Shown piece after piece: positions 38,537 to 50,701 of a stretch of DNA of 64,000 nt. The position numbers and the translations under genes were made by a program. The stretch's first letter is position 1; each line of letters opens with the position of its first letter. Under the pieces are notes generated by a model. That model searched no databases, was not told where the DNA came from, and saw only the letters and a program-made list of their open reading frames with translations. Origin of the DNA: Botryosphaeria dothidea (lineage: Eukaryota; Ascomycota; Dothideomycetes; Botryosphaeriales; Botryosphaeriaceae); the NCBI GenBank assembly GCA_011503125.2, contig WWBZ02000007.1:620001-684000 (forward strand), given 5' to 3'.

Positions 38537-38544
38537 TATATATA
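38537..38544 (-). promoter_or_regulatory. TATA box of the propeller gene
   Basis: TATATATA lies about 77 bases upstream of the minus-strand start codon at 38460, a normal distance for a fungal core promoter. The motif is palindromic, so its strand is taken from the gene context. Confidence 0.55.
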
Positions 38545-40389
38545 CCTGCATGATGAGGTCGCGTAGCTCGCAATTCGCGGCTAAAACCCCTTCGGAGCGG
38601 AGAGCGCATGGTGTAAACGTCTGGGCTCCATCGTCGTGTGGCAGACGGCCGGGGGGTTGGCCACTTGGGGATTGGCTACGGCCATTAGGGAGGCCCGTAG
38701 AAAACAGGCGAGTCTCATCGCTTCCGCTCCCGTTAACGGCGGCGACGGCGGTTACCGAATGGGGCAGTCCATCTAATCAATCAGTGCAGTAGAAGGGTAG
38801 AAGGGCGGGAGACAAGCGGATGATCTGGGGTCTCTGGGCGGCTGCAGGATGGGCAGGATAAGCTATATGATCTGTCTCTGAAGAATATATCCCGACTGAT
38901 GTTCCATATGAATCGCAGCAGACGCTGAGGTCGACCAAAGACGGCAATGGCCGTTTTACGTACAGGTCGGAGGATTGAAACATGATCGGAAATAAGGGTG
39001 GGGCGACAAGGGGCTAACAGACCGCGCAACGGCAGGCACCCGCGGAGTCGGCTCCCCTTAGAAATTCTGGATGTCCATAGAGGGGCGCGAGGAAGGAATT
39101 GGAGCGTTCCGCGAAGCTGGTGGTGCGGTTGTGGAAGCATGCAGCGCAGGAGCCGACGGCATGGTTTTGGGCAGCGCCGATCCCTTAAGAGCAACACGTA
39201 AGCAGCGCGACAAGATTGGCGAGGCGAGAGATGGCGCACTCCCAACCACCGATTTCTCAGATTTCGGAAGGCCGGAGATCTGGCGTCGCTGCATCAACCA
39301 CGCGTCCAATGTAAACAATCAACATCGACAACAGCACTCTTCCCCGCAGCGCACGACTCAGACCCCCAGGTTGGGCCACTATCACGAACCTCTCAAGCTC
39401 TGCGATCTTCGCATCCCGGAAGCGATCATATTCGACCTGGGCCGAGTGCGACTCGCGGCATAGCATTGGCCTGTCGCCCAACTTTCCCTCTCGCCAAGCA
39501 AAAAGCAGCTGCCCAACATACGAGGGCCCTCCCGTCTCAAAAAATGTGAGGCGTACTGGCGAAGTGAGCGGCAGGCGTCCTGAATTCTGGCCTCTTTCCC
39601 AAGGTTTTGTAGCAACGTACGCCTCAACTATCAGCCTAAGGATGCCGAATGAGCAATCTACACCGTGCGAAAGACAATTCCCATCTTCTAGTTCCTGTCA
39701 CACCAAAATGTTCCTGCATTAGCCCTACAGGGCGAGTTTTCGGCCGTTTCCAACGCCTCGTGCTTCCGACTGCGCTACTCGGCCCGAAGTAGGGGCACAG
39801 GCCGGCGCCTCATTCTGTTCCTAGTTTGCAAAGGCCAGCTTTGGTCCTGTTCAGGGTCCGCTGACAAGCCTTCCTGGGCACCCTGCGGTCTGTAGCCCAC
39901 TACACCAGCCGCCAGCCCAATTCAGCCTCGCTATACTGTGCCTGGTCTCCCCGGCTTACTTTTCCGGGCTACTATCGTTGACGTGTAGAATGACGTAGCA
40001 ACGAGGCCCTTCAGGCTGAAACGCATCTAGCATCCTTCGATCACGCACGAGAACCCAGCTGCACCAGGCATGGGCTTGTTAACTCTCACCACCCTCATCC
40101 TGACCCGTCCAATTATTATGCAGGGCAATCGGTCCAACCTCTACGCGTTCGTGCTCTCGGTGCTCCGCCGCAGGCCAATTCTGTCGAGGGTCTCCATGCT
40201 CACCATGCTCTCTCGCGTCGGAGACCTTCCGTTTGCCGTAGTAACAACTCAAAAGAAGCCTGTCAATTCTGTCGATCATTCGTGCAGCGAAAAATACATG
40301 TCTCGGGAGAGGCGAGTTGCTGTAGCAATTAAAGTAGTCAATTTTCATGGAGGCTGGCGGCTGCAAAAGTCGATGGCTGCTTTCGGTGC

Positions 40390-40396
40390 TATAAAT
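40390..40396 (+). promoter_or_regulatory. Possible TATA box for the aquaporin gene
   Basis: TATAAAT about 245 bases upstream of the ATG at 40637, followed by CT-rich sequence (TCTCTCTTTCTCCC) that often surrounds fungal transcription starts. Distance implies a leader of roughly 200 bases. Confidence 0.35.
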
Positions 40397-40636
40397 CTTC
40401 ATTGAAGTCGAACAACTGAGATTTCACCAAACCATCGGAACACAATCTCTCTTTCTCCCTCAATAAGGCGTACACTGGACACGTTCTTCTCATTCCTTCC
40501 GCACCTGTGTCACACTTCACCGCTGCGCGAGAACCGTGCAGTCAGCCAGGGCCAATCCTGAACTGGTCTTGCTTACCCTAACGGGCTAGTTGGTCGACAT
40601 ACCAGACACATATAAACTGCACACCTCTCGTTCACA

Positions 40637-42711
40637 ATGGTCCCTTCTTCTCGAGACGGCAGCGGATACGAGCCTGTTCGCAACGCAAAGGCGCGGCTTG
40701 AAGCATTGAACTCCAATCCAGCGACACCTGGCGGTACCCCATCTCCTTCGGCACATCCATACGACCGACCAGCGCTCGGTATCCCTGCTCCATCCATCCA
40801 GCAACCAAAAGCCACCACACCCACCTCTCAAAAGATTTCTTTCCGGCCTTCAATCGACCAAGAAGGGGAAACTACGCCAGAGAAGAAGTCTCAAGACAGA
40901 GCTCCGCTTCTCGGCAACAGGCGCCGGGGATCCATCCGACCAACCAGCATACAAGACTTTTCTTTTGCGGAATATACCGATCAAGGCACCTCATCGGCTT
41001 TCGACAGACAGCAGATGGGCTTAGAAGGTGGCATGCCCATGCCCGGTAGGGCGAGATCGAACTCTGCCATGGCATCTGTCCACCCCGCAGAGTCGAGCAG
41101 AGACGCCTTCCGCACCTCGATTCAGGGCAGTCCCGCCATCGAGTCTCCGGAGCCGAACCTGTCACAATTCATCAGCAACAAGGGCAGACCGTTGTCCTTC
41201 TACGATCTCAAGGAACAGGCTAAGAAAACGAAGGCGGAGAGCATCGCAAACAGTGCCAGGCCCTCTTACCATGGGAGAAGTTCCTGGAGGAGCACCTGGG
41301 ACAAGGAGACTGCGTACAGCTACGGAGATATGGCGGCGATGGCTGCGAGCAGGTATTATGCTTCTCCTTCTGATGGCGAAAAGCCTTACGTGAGGGATCG
41401 TGAAAGTGAGCTTCTGGCATTGAGGCTTCCATGGACGATGTGGATGAACAGTGACGTCAAGAATCATTTTGTCGGTAAGCGGCATCCCATACCCTCCCAC
41501 AATCAATGGCTAACAGTTTGAAGCTGCTCTTGGTGAGTGGGTAGGAACAACCATGTTCCTGTTCTTCGCGTTCGCGGGTACCCAGGTGGCCAATGCGAAG
41601 AGTTCCACACCGTCTGAAGCAACGACAACCAACGCGACCACTGGTTTTGACCCTTCGGTCATGCTGTATATCTCACTCTGCTTCGGCTTCTCTTTGATGG
41701 TCAATGTATGGGTCTTCTTCCGTATCTCTGGAGGTCTCTTCAACCCAGCCGTAAGTAAATTCTCCACCGTCCTCTGTATCCGTGACATTGACGGGGGTTT
41801 GCTGCACAGGTAACATTGGCTCTGTTCGCAACGCGCGCCATTGGAGCATGGCGTGCAATCTGCCTGTTCTTTGCGCAAATCGCTGGTAGCATCACAGCTT
41901 CGGCACTCGTGCTGGCTATTTTTCCGACCCCGCTGAATGTCCGCACGACGCTCAGCGAAGGCACTTCAGTCGCTCAAGGCCTTTTCATCGAGGCATTCAT
42001 GACAGCTGAGTTGGTGTTCACGTAAGTGTCTTGCTACAATATGATATGAGTTGTACTGACCCAATCTACAGTATCTTGATGCTGGCAAAGGAGAAGCACA
42101 AGGCAACGTTCATTGCGCCTGTGGGCATTGGCCTCGCTCTCTTCATTGCCGAGCTTTGCGGTGTGTACTACACCGGCGGCTCGCTCAACCCAGCGCGCAG
42201 CCTGGGACCCTGCATTGTCACAAACACGTACGACAGCACCCACTGGATCTATTGGCTCGGCCCAGCCATCGGGTGTCTCTTCGCGATCGGATTCTACAAG
42301 TTCATCAAGATCCTCGAATACGAAATGGCCAACCCGGGCCAGGACGGCGACGACCTGAACGACCCGACCAAGAACCCCAACCACGCGGTGCGCGAGAAGC
42401 AGCGCGAGATGACGGCCAAGATCTTGTCGTCGCTCGGTGTCCAAGGCGTCCAGCCACCGATGCAGCAGGACGGCGGCGACCGCACGCCGCAGCTGGGCGA
42501 TCACGGGTTCTACCTGCCTGACGGTCGCACGTCGATGGCCGGGGCACGGGCGGATATCGGAGATGTGGAGAAGGGGTACGGTCCTGGGCCAAGAGGAGAC
42601 TTGTCGACTGTCGCGTCGGCGAGCGAGGTCCACAGCCCCGTCAGGGTTCCGTACGTGCCTCCGCCGCATAGGGGATCGCCTCGGCCGTCGATGCACGACA
42701 TGCGCGAATGA
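40637..42711 (+). CDS. Aquaporin (orthodox type) with long N- and C-terminal tails
   Basis: Major intrinsic protein that passes water, perhaps with other small solutes, through the plasma membrane. 638 residues. The six-helix channel follows a disordered N-terminal tail of about 280 residues. First NPA is at 353-355, within Gly-Gly-Leu-Phe-Asn-Pro-Ala. Second NPA is at 465-467, followed by the selectivity-filter Arg468. The absence of the aquaglyceroporin Asp after the second NPA supports an orthodox aquaporin. The C-terminal tail of about 130 residues is polar. Exons: 40637-41474, 41524-41750, 41810-42021, 42072-42711. Intron 2 starts immediately after the codon for the first NPA Ala. Intron 1 ends with AAG at 41521-41523; a CAG seven bases upstream would create a stop and lies too close to the branch point. 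Long tails are usual for this fungal group and may regulate gating. Confidence 0.92.
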
Positions 42712-43400
42712 GCGTGAAAGGAAAGCCGGGGGAGTCGAATGGTGTAACTGGTGTTTGATCGGTTGGCATTGATGCCAAGGCGGGGGGAACAGATCAGATG
42801 GGTTACGTCTGCATGATGTGGCATCGGGAGGTGGGTTGGCCGGAGATCCGGAGTGATCAACAAAACGTGGGAGATCAGGGAGCGAAGACGCAGGGGGGGG
42901 ACTGGAAGGGTATGTAATGAGGGGGCGCCTGTTTTTCTTCATCTGTGTTTCACACACAGCGATTGGTCGTGTAGGGCATGTACGTTGTCGATGAGATATG
43001 TACGTAGATAACGAATCCCATTGAGTTCCCAGAATCTCGCTCTGGCGCGCGCTGTGCCCTACGGTTATTAGCGGGCAACAACACGAGGCTTGGTCCCACA
43101 TGGCCAGCAAGCGAGGGTGCCGTGCAGCTTGTCTGGGGGCCGTCGCTTAAGCGCAGGCTGACAGGCACGGCAAGCACCTGATATTCTGGCGGGGCAGCGG
43201 CAGAGCTGCCCAGAGAAGGCGCGGCCCGATGCGCGCAAGGGGGCGCGAGAGAGGAAGCGGCAACCGCCAGCCAGGAAGGGCCGCCAACCCGCGGGTTCAG
43301 CTCCACTCAATGGGCCACGCGAGAGACCTCTTTCGCCCGAGCCATTGCTGCGCTTCTCGTGTGCAGCAACCCTACTTCCACCGCCCTCGCAAGCAGAGAA

Positions 43401-43424
43401 GAAAAAGAAAAAGAAAAAGAAAAA
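43401..43424 (+). repeat. (GAAAAA)4 microsatellite
   Basis: Four perfect GAAAAA units followed by imperfect GA-rich sequence, about 500 bases upstream of the LaeA-like ATG. Confidence 0.9.
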
Positions 43425-43629
43425 GAGAAGAACCCCAGCTGCAGCCAGCGACCGCCGCCGCGCCGCACGTTGCGACTGTGCTCCACTTCCAAGCAGGCAG
43501 GCTCCGCTTATAAACATAAACCATCCACGGCCACCCGCATCTGCGACTTGCAGGACCAACTTCCGAGATCTGACACCGGCAGTCGTGCTTCTTCTGCCTT
43601 TGCTTCACAGCTGCCGCTCCCAGGATTCC

Positions 43630-43707
43630 GCCTCAGCTCCAACCCACACGCGCCCGCCTCAGCTCCAACCCACACGCGCCCGCCTCAGCTCCAACCCACA
43701 CGCGCCC
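43630..43707 (+). repeat. Triple 26-bp perfect direct repeat
   Basis: Three identical 26-bp units at 43630-43655, 43656-43681 and 43682-43707. Each begins GCCTCAGCTCC and ends CACACGCGCCC. They lie about 235-310 bases before the ATG of the LaeA-like gene, so in its probable promoter or leader. 26 is not a multiple of three, which argues against a coding role. Confidence 0.95.
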
Positions 43708-43941
43708 ACATATACACACGCACCCTACCCAGCGACCAGGACCCGGCCGGACGCAGCTCCATTCATTTCCCGTCCAGCAGCCCGTTCAGGTTGCACAGGG
43801 CACAAGGCAGAACACACACGCCCGCCCGCCTGTCGCGCGAGCGAGCGCACGAACGCCGAATACCCGGGACCGTCGTGCCCGTGTTGCCTTGCCCTCCCTC
43901 TTCCCCTCTCTTTTTCCTTTCTCCCCTCCTCTGCGCCCGCC

Positions 43942-45189
43942 ATGGTCGCCTCGTCGCCGCGCTCCAACCCTACATCATCGCCCGGAACCCAAGCCACCCC
44001 GGAAGAGGTTGCCGCAGCCGCGGAGCAGGCGCGCACCGAGATCGAGGCCGCTCAGCAGAACGACGACGTCATCTCGGAGCCGGAATCCGGTTACTCGTCG
44101 GACGATGGCGGCTCGGTCACGACCTCGGTATCGTCGTCTGTACGCGATTACAATTTCGAAAACGGGCGCAGATACCACAAGTACTGCGAGGGGCGTTGTA
44201 TGTCCACACCCGCATTCCAGTCCCCCAGATCCTCGGGCCCCTATGCCCCAAACGTGAAAGCATATTGCGTGCAATAGCTAACAAGAATGAAGATGTGTTC
44301 CCTAACGACGAGCAAGAGCAAGACCGCGAGGACATGAAGCATGCGATGACAGTGGCGGTCTGTGGGGATAAGCTGCACTTCGCCCCGATTGGCGAGAACC
44401 CCAGCAGGATCCTGGACTTGGGGACCGGAACCGGGATCTGGTGCGTGGACATGGGCGATGCGTATCCTATGGCAGAGGTCATTGGCGTCGATCTGAGCCC
44501 CATCCAGCCGACGTTCGTGCCGCCCAATGGTAAGAGATATCTCCGACCCGCGCTTGTTGACCGTCGTGGAGGATCGGCATTGTGCTGACAGCACATTGCC
44601 CCCAACAGTTCGTTTCCTGGTCGACGATATAGAAAGCGACTGGATCTACAGTACACCCTTCGATCTCATCCACCTACGGGCCATGGCGCCGGCAATTCGT
44701 AATTGGCCGCGGGTGCTCGGAAGCGCATACGAATGGCTCAAGCCCGGGGCATACATCGAACTGCAGGAGCTCGATTTTTTCCCAAGGAGTGACGACGGGT
44801 CCATGCCGCCCGACTGGGCATTGAAGCAGTACACGAATGCAGTCCGCGAAGGCCTCAAGAACTTTGGCATCGAATACAACGTCGCCCATAATGTCGCCCA
44901 AAAGCTGCGCGACGCCGGCTTCGTCAACGTCGTCGAACAGACCATCAAGGTACCTCTGGGTGCGTGGGCGAAGAACCCTTTGCTGAGGACAGCCGGGTTG
45001 TACATGCAGGCCGCTGTCATCGACGCGTTTGGCATGGCATTGAACGGCCCGCTGCAAAAGGGATTGGGCTGGAGTAGGGAAGAGTCCGAAGTGTTCATTG
45101 CCAGCGCGAGGAAGGCCATCCGGAATCCGAGAGTGCATGCGTATTTCACGCTGTACATGGTGTACGGACAGAGACCGTTCACATTTTAA
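43942..45189 (+). CDS. LaeA-like SAM-dependent methyltransferase
   Basis: Class I methyltransferase of the LaeA/TAM-domain type common in filamentous fungi, 357 residues. LaeA itself is a nuclear regulator of secondary metabolism, but most fungi carry many paralogues of unknown function. Motif I, Leu-Asp-Leu-Gly-Thr-Gly-Thr-Gly-Ile-Trp, is at 126-135. The characteristic Gly-Arg-Arg-Tyr-His-Lys-Tyr run precedes it, and Asp-Leu-Ser-Pro-Ile-Gln-Pro follows. A Leu-Lys-Pro-Gly-Ala-Tyr post-motif is also clear. The N-terminal 70 residues are acidic and Ser-rich. Exons: 43942-44197, 44293-44529, 44609-45189. The first intron (95 nt) ends with AAG after branch GCTAAC. The start has a strong context (CGCCATGG). 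It is not a clear LaeA orthologue by eye; treat it as LaeA-like. Confidence 0.88.
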
Positions 45190-46952
45190 TGGGCATTGGT
45201 GGAGTGTGTATTCTCCACTTCTTGTCCTCACCTTTTTACTTCCACGGCCTTTCCTTATTCACACTCTCCGTGGGTCATTCTTAGCCTCGTGTGGTGTAAT
45301 GGTCCTTCCTAGCATGTCATACATAGAGTCAGCGGGTTCAGCGCAAGAGCATCATGGAAACGAGATCTCAGCCAGCAAGGTACATCCTTGCTTCGGTAAT
45401 GTTTGCTTTCTTCTTTTTAGTCTTTGGGAGCGTCTTTCAAGGTTTCGGATCAGCTTAGCGACGGAGATACCAGATGGGACTGCGAAGTTCTTTTTTTCGC
45501 TGCTTCAACACTTTCGGTTTGAAGATGGGATATCGACTGAACTTGGCTCATTGGAACGGAAAGGTGGAAAGAAAAGAAAAAATGGGTTGAGAAAAATGGA
45601 AAAAGTTTCAAAGATCCCCACCAAGGCACTGCTTTGACGAGAGAGCAGATCAGGGCACGTTCCGCCGTAACCATCAATCCGAGGATGGTGGTTGCTGGAC
45701 CGAACGCGATGATCTGTAGACGAGTCAACGGCCGAAGCGCAGTTCAGCCCTACGCCTTCTACAAGGACCAGCGCGATTTGGGCGTCTTAGGGTCCAGTCT
45801 TCTCACAGCCTCGACACGGGCGTTGAAGCGATGTGGCACATGCTGAGACGTGCTTGGATGCGGTGTGTCTCATCGAGACAGCTGAACGGCTGACGATGGA
45901 GCTGAGGATGCGAAGGAGGGGTAGGGAAAGGGACCACGGGCGGGATCCTGGTAGGATGGTAGCTGGCTGCATCAACGGTGGTGGAGCGTGGTACACGCTG
46001 ATGTACCCAACTGTTCGCAGGTTGCAGAGAAAAATCCGGGCAAACGGAGCCGGCCACTGCTAGGATTAGGGAAAGGTATGCATACCATAATTTCACGTTC
46101 CAATAAAAGCGGGGCAGCCAGGCTATCAAGGCTAGTGACTGACGGTGGACGCAGGAATTCGAAAGCTTATTTCAATTTGCGGAGCGGAACGTGCACCACT
46201 TCGTCCTTTCTGCCTTTGGGATGGCGGGCGCTCTTCTCGTTCAGCTTTGAATTAGGGCAGAGGGGACGGCCCAGTCAAGGGGCATCGATAGGGGCGACAG
46301 ACGGTCCGGGTCGTCGTATTGGCTGCACTCGGCCCGGCTTCCCACGGCAGCTCTGCTCGGAGTTGAGTGCTGAGGGTCGCGGGCTAAAAATACCCAGCGA
46401 AAGACGCTCCGCCGTCATATCCCCGAATTCCCTGCTGCGGAGGAAGCCTCGACTATGACGGTGCGGCTCAGCCTTAGCCGCTCGCAATTGACATCACCGT
46501 CGCAGTCCGCTCGACCATCGCCACGGCCCAGCCCTTGCGCCGTCCGTCAATGAGGCTCGGCGCACCCAATCGCAGCGCGGCTAAGCCGTCTGGCGCAAAA
46601 GCTTAAGGCAAGCCGTGCCTGTCCGTCCCAAAAGTAGATCGCCGGGTTTTCCGTGCAGGGCAGGGCAGACGCTGAGCTTGGCGCAAGTGCACCCCGCCGA
46701 ATACGATGCTACACCACATTGGATCAGCACCTTAGACTGTCAGCTCCCTTCGTACCGGGTGGAACCCAACTCTCCCTCTGCTCTTCCAGATCGCTTCGAG
46801 AAACGCGCGGGCGCGTTTTGTTTTTTCTATATGAGAAGCGCTCGCTCCCGGCGCTGAGGAAACCCACGGCTCTCTAACTCTGCGTGACATTCTAATCTTC
46901 ACACTTTAACCTTCCTACTTTTTTTTCCGAGTCATTCGTTTGAGCCTGCACG
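45190..46952. other. Intergenic, no supported gene
   Basis: Contains probable 3' UTR of the methyltransferase gene and, at the right, the promoter of the GMC gene with T-rich and TATA-like sequence near 46826. A short D-arm-like sequence at about 45289 was examined as a possible tRNA and rejected. No open frame with protein character was found. Confidence 0.5.
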
Positions 46953-48695
46953 ATGAAGTCACACACCACAGCCGTGGTTATCGGCCTCCTCTCCTCCCTC
47001 TCCGTCGCTGCTCCTCTGCTCGACGTCGCAGTCGGCTCGGGCGATTGGACGAAGCAGGAATGGGATGCCATTGTCGTTGGTGCCGGACCCGCCGGTATCA
47101 TCGTCGCTGATCGCCTCAGCGAAGCCGGCAAGAAGACCTTGCTCCTGGAAGATGGAGGAAAGTCTTACGGCATTGTCGGCGGCACTCAAAAGCCCGACTG
47201 GTTGAGTGGAACCAACCTGAGCCGTGTTGATGTGCCTGGTCTCTGTGAGTATCTATGAAAGAATTGTTTCGGGTGTTGTACATTCTAACAAAGCACAGAC
47301 AAGAGTATCTTCGCGGATGGAGGAAACCTGACTTGCGGTAGCCGCACCAATGCTTATGGCGGATGCACAATTGGTGGCTCTTCGGCTATCAATGCAGGTC
47401 TCTACTTCCAACCTCCGGCTGCTGACTGGGATGATTTCCACCCAGACGGCTGGAAGAACGCGGATGTTCAGGCCGCAACCAAGAGGCTGTACGAAAGGCA
47501 GCCTTCGGTTGAAAACTACTCCATGGATGGCAAGTATTACTTGCAGAGCGGCTACGAGGCTGCTAAGAATTGGCTCGTCAACGGTGCTGGATACTCCGAC
47601 GTCGTCATCAACGACGAGGCGGACAACAAGTACGGAGTTTTTGGCCGTCCTTCTTACGACTACAACAATGGTCAGCGCGGCGGTCCTGTCACCACATATC
47701 TGCAGACCGCGCTGAGCCGCTCCAACTTCCAGCTCCAGAGCGGTGTCCGCGTCCAACGCATCTCCCGCACTGGCGGTAAGGCTACCGGCGTCATTGCGAC
47801 TGTTGGTGGCGCGGAAACGCCCATCAAGCTCTCCCCCAGCGGACGTGTTGTTCTCAGTGGCGGTGCTATTCAATCGCCCCAGCTCCTGATGTACTCCGGC
47901 ATCGGGGAGCCCGAGACTCTTTCCCGCCTTGCCGCTGGTGGAAAACTTGGAGACAACGCCGCTCCCTCTGCCTGGATCAACAACACCGCCGTCGGCGCCG
48001 GCCTCTTTGACAACCCCAACACCTTCATCGAGCTCGAGAGCACCGCCGTCGCCTCCTATAGCTACAGCTACAGCGCCCCTCCCGAGTCCGACAAGCAGAT
48101 GTACCTGAACCACCGCTCCGGCCCCTTCTCCTTCGCTTCGCAGACCTCGGTCTTCTGGACCTACATCAACCACACCGACGGCACGCCGCCCACGGGCGTG
48201 CAGGGCACCATCGACTCGGCCGGCTTCTCGGACTTCATGTCCAACAACACCATCACGCTCAACGTGTACGGCACGTCGGGCCTGCTCTCGGCCGGGCGCG
48301 TCGTGCTCGACGACAAGCTCGTCGCCGGCCCCAGCGACGACGTCTACTACAGCGACGCGGCCAACCGCGACGCCGACGACATCGCCACCTTCATCCACGA
48401 CATCTTCGCCAAGCTGCCCGCCGACGGCCTGCGCCCGCTCAACATCGCCAGGAACGCGACCAAGGACGAGATCAGGACGTACATCACCACGCCCAGCGCC
48501 TATGCGAGGGGCATGGTCAACCACTGGAGCAGCTCGTGCAGGATTGGCGAGTGTGTGGATGCGAATGCGCAGGTGAAGGGTACGGATAATGTGCACGTGG
48601 TGGACGGCAGCATTGTTGCGCCGTTGACGGTGAACCCGCAGTTCGGCATTATGGTCGCGGCGGAGAGGGCCAGCGAGCTGATTAATGCGTTGTGA
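46953..48695 (+). CDS. Secreted GMC oxidoreductase, cellobiose-dehydrogenase-flavodomain-like
   Basis: FAD-dependent oxidoreductase of the glucose-methanol-choline family, 562 residues. A signal peptide (about residues 1-20) is followed by the dinucleotide motif Gly-Ala-Gly-Pro-Ala-Gly at 43-48 and Ala-Asp-Arg-Leu-Ser-Glu. Overall order resembles the flavodehydrogenase domain of cellobiose dehydrogenase (AA3_1), including Tyr-Gly-Gly-Cys, Gly-Pro-Val-Thr-Thr-Tyr-Leu-Gln-Thr-Ala and Ser-Gly-Ile-Gly. The catalytic pair is His506 (in Asn-His-Trp) and Asn543 (in Asn-Pro-Gln). No N-terminal cytochrome domain and no cellulose-binding module are present. Exons: 46953-47244 and 47299-48695. It probably oxidises a sugar or similar alcohol outside the cell; the substrate is unknown. 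It might act as an electron donor to LPMOs, but the missing cytochrome makes that less direct. Confidence 0.92.
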
Positions 48696-50429
48696 ATGGG
48701 TTGGATGTAAATAAAATTAGGGTTGGATTTGAGTTCTTAAGATACCTCTTGCATTAGAAGATGTTCGATATGTATATAGTAGAGTATTTGATGAAGGTTA
48801 ATGGTTAGTCAAATGAGCTTTTGGGATGAAAATTGAAGTGCCGTCGTGATGGGTATGCTAAGAGTAATAATCGACATTTGCGAATAGCTGAAGCTCAAGT
48901 TGCATGTAATGTCGACGGTTCCTGATATGGTAATGCACGGGAGAGTTCCGTTCACACGCAGAACCCGGTGCAAAATCAGGTAAACTGTCATGAAGGAATC
49001 ATTGAGTCTCTCCATCTGCCTATAAAATCGACAGCGACCATCTTTTGCAATAGCTATGTCGTTGCGTGAACTTGGTGCGTTGCGGAGAAGGCTCGGAATT
49101 GTGTAGACGCGCTCGCCAAGAAATCAGTGGGCTGTGCAATGTGAACAAGTCAAATTTCTACGCATGGCTGCATAACTTGTGAGGGGTTAATCTCCTCAAA
49201 TCTCTGCTGGTAAATTCCTAGCCACTACTTAGACACCTGTATCAAGATCTGGGCCCTTTTGCAAGGCGCTGTTAGCATTCACTGTGCTGAGAGAGTCATC
49301 GCATCGGCCACGACTTCGATTGGATGGCGGCTAAAGGTAAACGGGTGTGCCCTTTTTTTTTTCGTTCACCTGTTGCTACGTTCGAAGTTGCGGCAGACCT
49401 GTCGATCTCAGGCTTTGTAGCCAATCAGAGCCGACCAGCTTTCGACTCCCCTCAATCCTCCACTGCCGTGTCATCCCACACCATGCATACTCCCTCGCTT
49501 CCCATGTCGTCACCACACCGTGCTCGTTCCGATCGGGTTGCACCTCTGCACGGCACCAACTCCCACCATGCGTTTTTGTGCCACTGCCAACGACGCTTCA
49601 CTCGACCTCCTTCCGATGCTTGTAGCCCCGAATGCATCTGGGGTTGAACGAATTCTCGCCCCCACTCTATGACAGCTGCACCTTCGCCTGGAGATTTAGG
49701 AACCCTGGCTTCTCTTCCTTTGTGGCGCTTTTGAGGGCCACCAACACGGAGCTTTCTGCCGACCCTGCAATCGCTAGACCCTTGAATCCTCCTGAGAGTT
49801 TTAGCCAGCAACGTCACACAAGGGGCTCTCAAATGTGGTCCGATCTTTGGCAGAAGCACTCAACCGTTCAAGGGTTTGCTGCGCCTTGCACGAGCCCTTT
49901 ACTTCACATGTCTGCCCCGTTTAGCACTCTGCCTCCTCCATGCGGCACAGCAGTTCTTCGGCGTTAGCCGAAACTCTGGCATCCCAACCCCAGCCGTTAA
50001 GAATCGTCTCTCCCTACCGGCTTTTCGGTAGTTCAAGGGGCCGAATGCGGTGACGCCGCGGATCAATCATATGTGCAGTGTGGTGGGTAGTGGGAAGCGT
50101 CAGTTTGTGAGCGTGGGTGGAAGTGATAGTAGTCTTGATGTCTCGAAGAGGTGGATGACGGCGGATCCGTGGAATGGGGATTTTCGACATGAAGGAGATG
50201 GCGTGAAGTGACGGATACGATGCGGACGCGGCGGCGTATGAAGTACCACAGGTAATGAAGCAGTCCCACCAATCCGGCAGCGCGGAGCCAGCATGGAGCG
50301 ATGATACTGTGAAGGCGCTGTTCGCGAATAGTTAGTTTGACCTTTTTCTTTTTACGATTTTCAGAGGAAGTCCTCCATTTCCACTCTTCACCTCCATACC
50401 TCACAGTATGCGTGGAGTCTCCGGGCTGA
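48696..50429. other. Intergenic; may hide 5' exons of the next gene
   Basis: No gene is recognised. The part from about 49900 to 50429 could contain the missing first exons of the poly-Q mid-membrane gene, because acceptor-like sequences (TTTTCAG near 50364, CAG at 50439) are present. I could not join them in frame. Confidence 0.4.
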
Positions 50430-50661
50430 CGGAACACAGCAACCACCCGCACCTCCGTCACGGCTAACACTCCAAACCCTTCCTCAACCTCCTCCTCGAC
50501 ATCTTCCTCCTCCAAAAGCCCCACCGGCGCCATCGTTGGCGGGGTCATCGACGGCCTCGCCGGACTCGCTCTCATCCTCCTCGCCGCCTTCTGCCTCCTC
50601 CGCCGCCGTCGTGACCAGGATGCGGAGAAACCCTGGCCGCAGTCGAGCGAGGAAGCGTGGA

Positions 50662-50701
<40 letters not shown>

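Larger units (their letters stand above)
38461..40636. other. Divergent intergenic region
   Basis: Separates the divergent propeller and aquaporin genes and probably holds both promoters. Nothing between about 38700 and 40050 looks coding on either strand. A TATAAAT sequence at 40390 and pyrimidine-rich sequence after it could be part of the aquaporin promoter. Confidence 0.5.
42712..43941. other. Intergenic with repeat-rich leader
   Basis: After the aquaporin stop comes GT-rich probable 3' UTR. The right part is C-rich, with a GAAAAA microsatellite and a triple 26-bp direct repeat immediately upstream of the LaeA-like gene. Long frames run through it on the plus strand, but their composition is repetitive and they do not join the gene frame sensibly. 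Confidence 0.5.

Noticed and set aside
45285..45350. Possible tRNA (TGGTGTAATGGT resembles a D-arm; GGGTTCAGC resembles a T-arm)
   Set aside because: No acceptor stem pairs, the D-loop would carry an extra six-base insertion, and no anticodon stem forms. At best a decayed relic.
33547..48695. A secondary-metabolite cluster built around the velvet-like, LaeA-like, propeller and GMC genes
   Set aside because: No PKS, NRPS, terpene synthase, DMATS or P450 gene is present, genes are far apart and mixed with housekeeping and surface genes.
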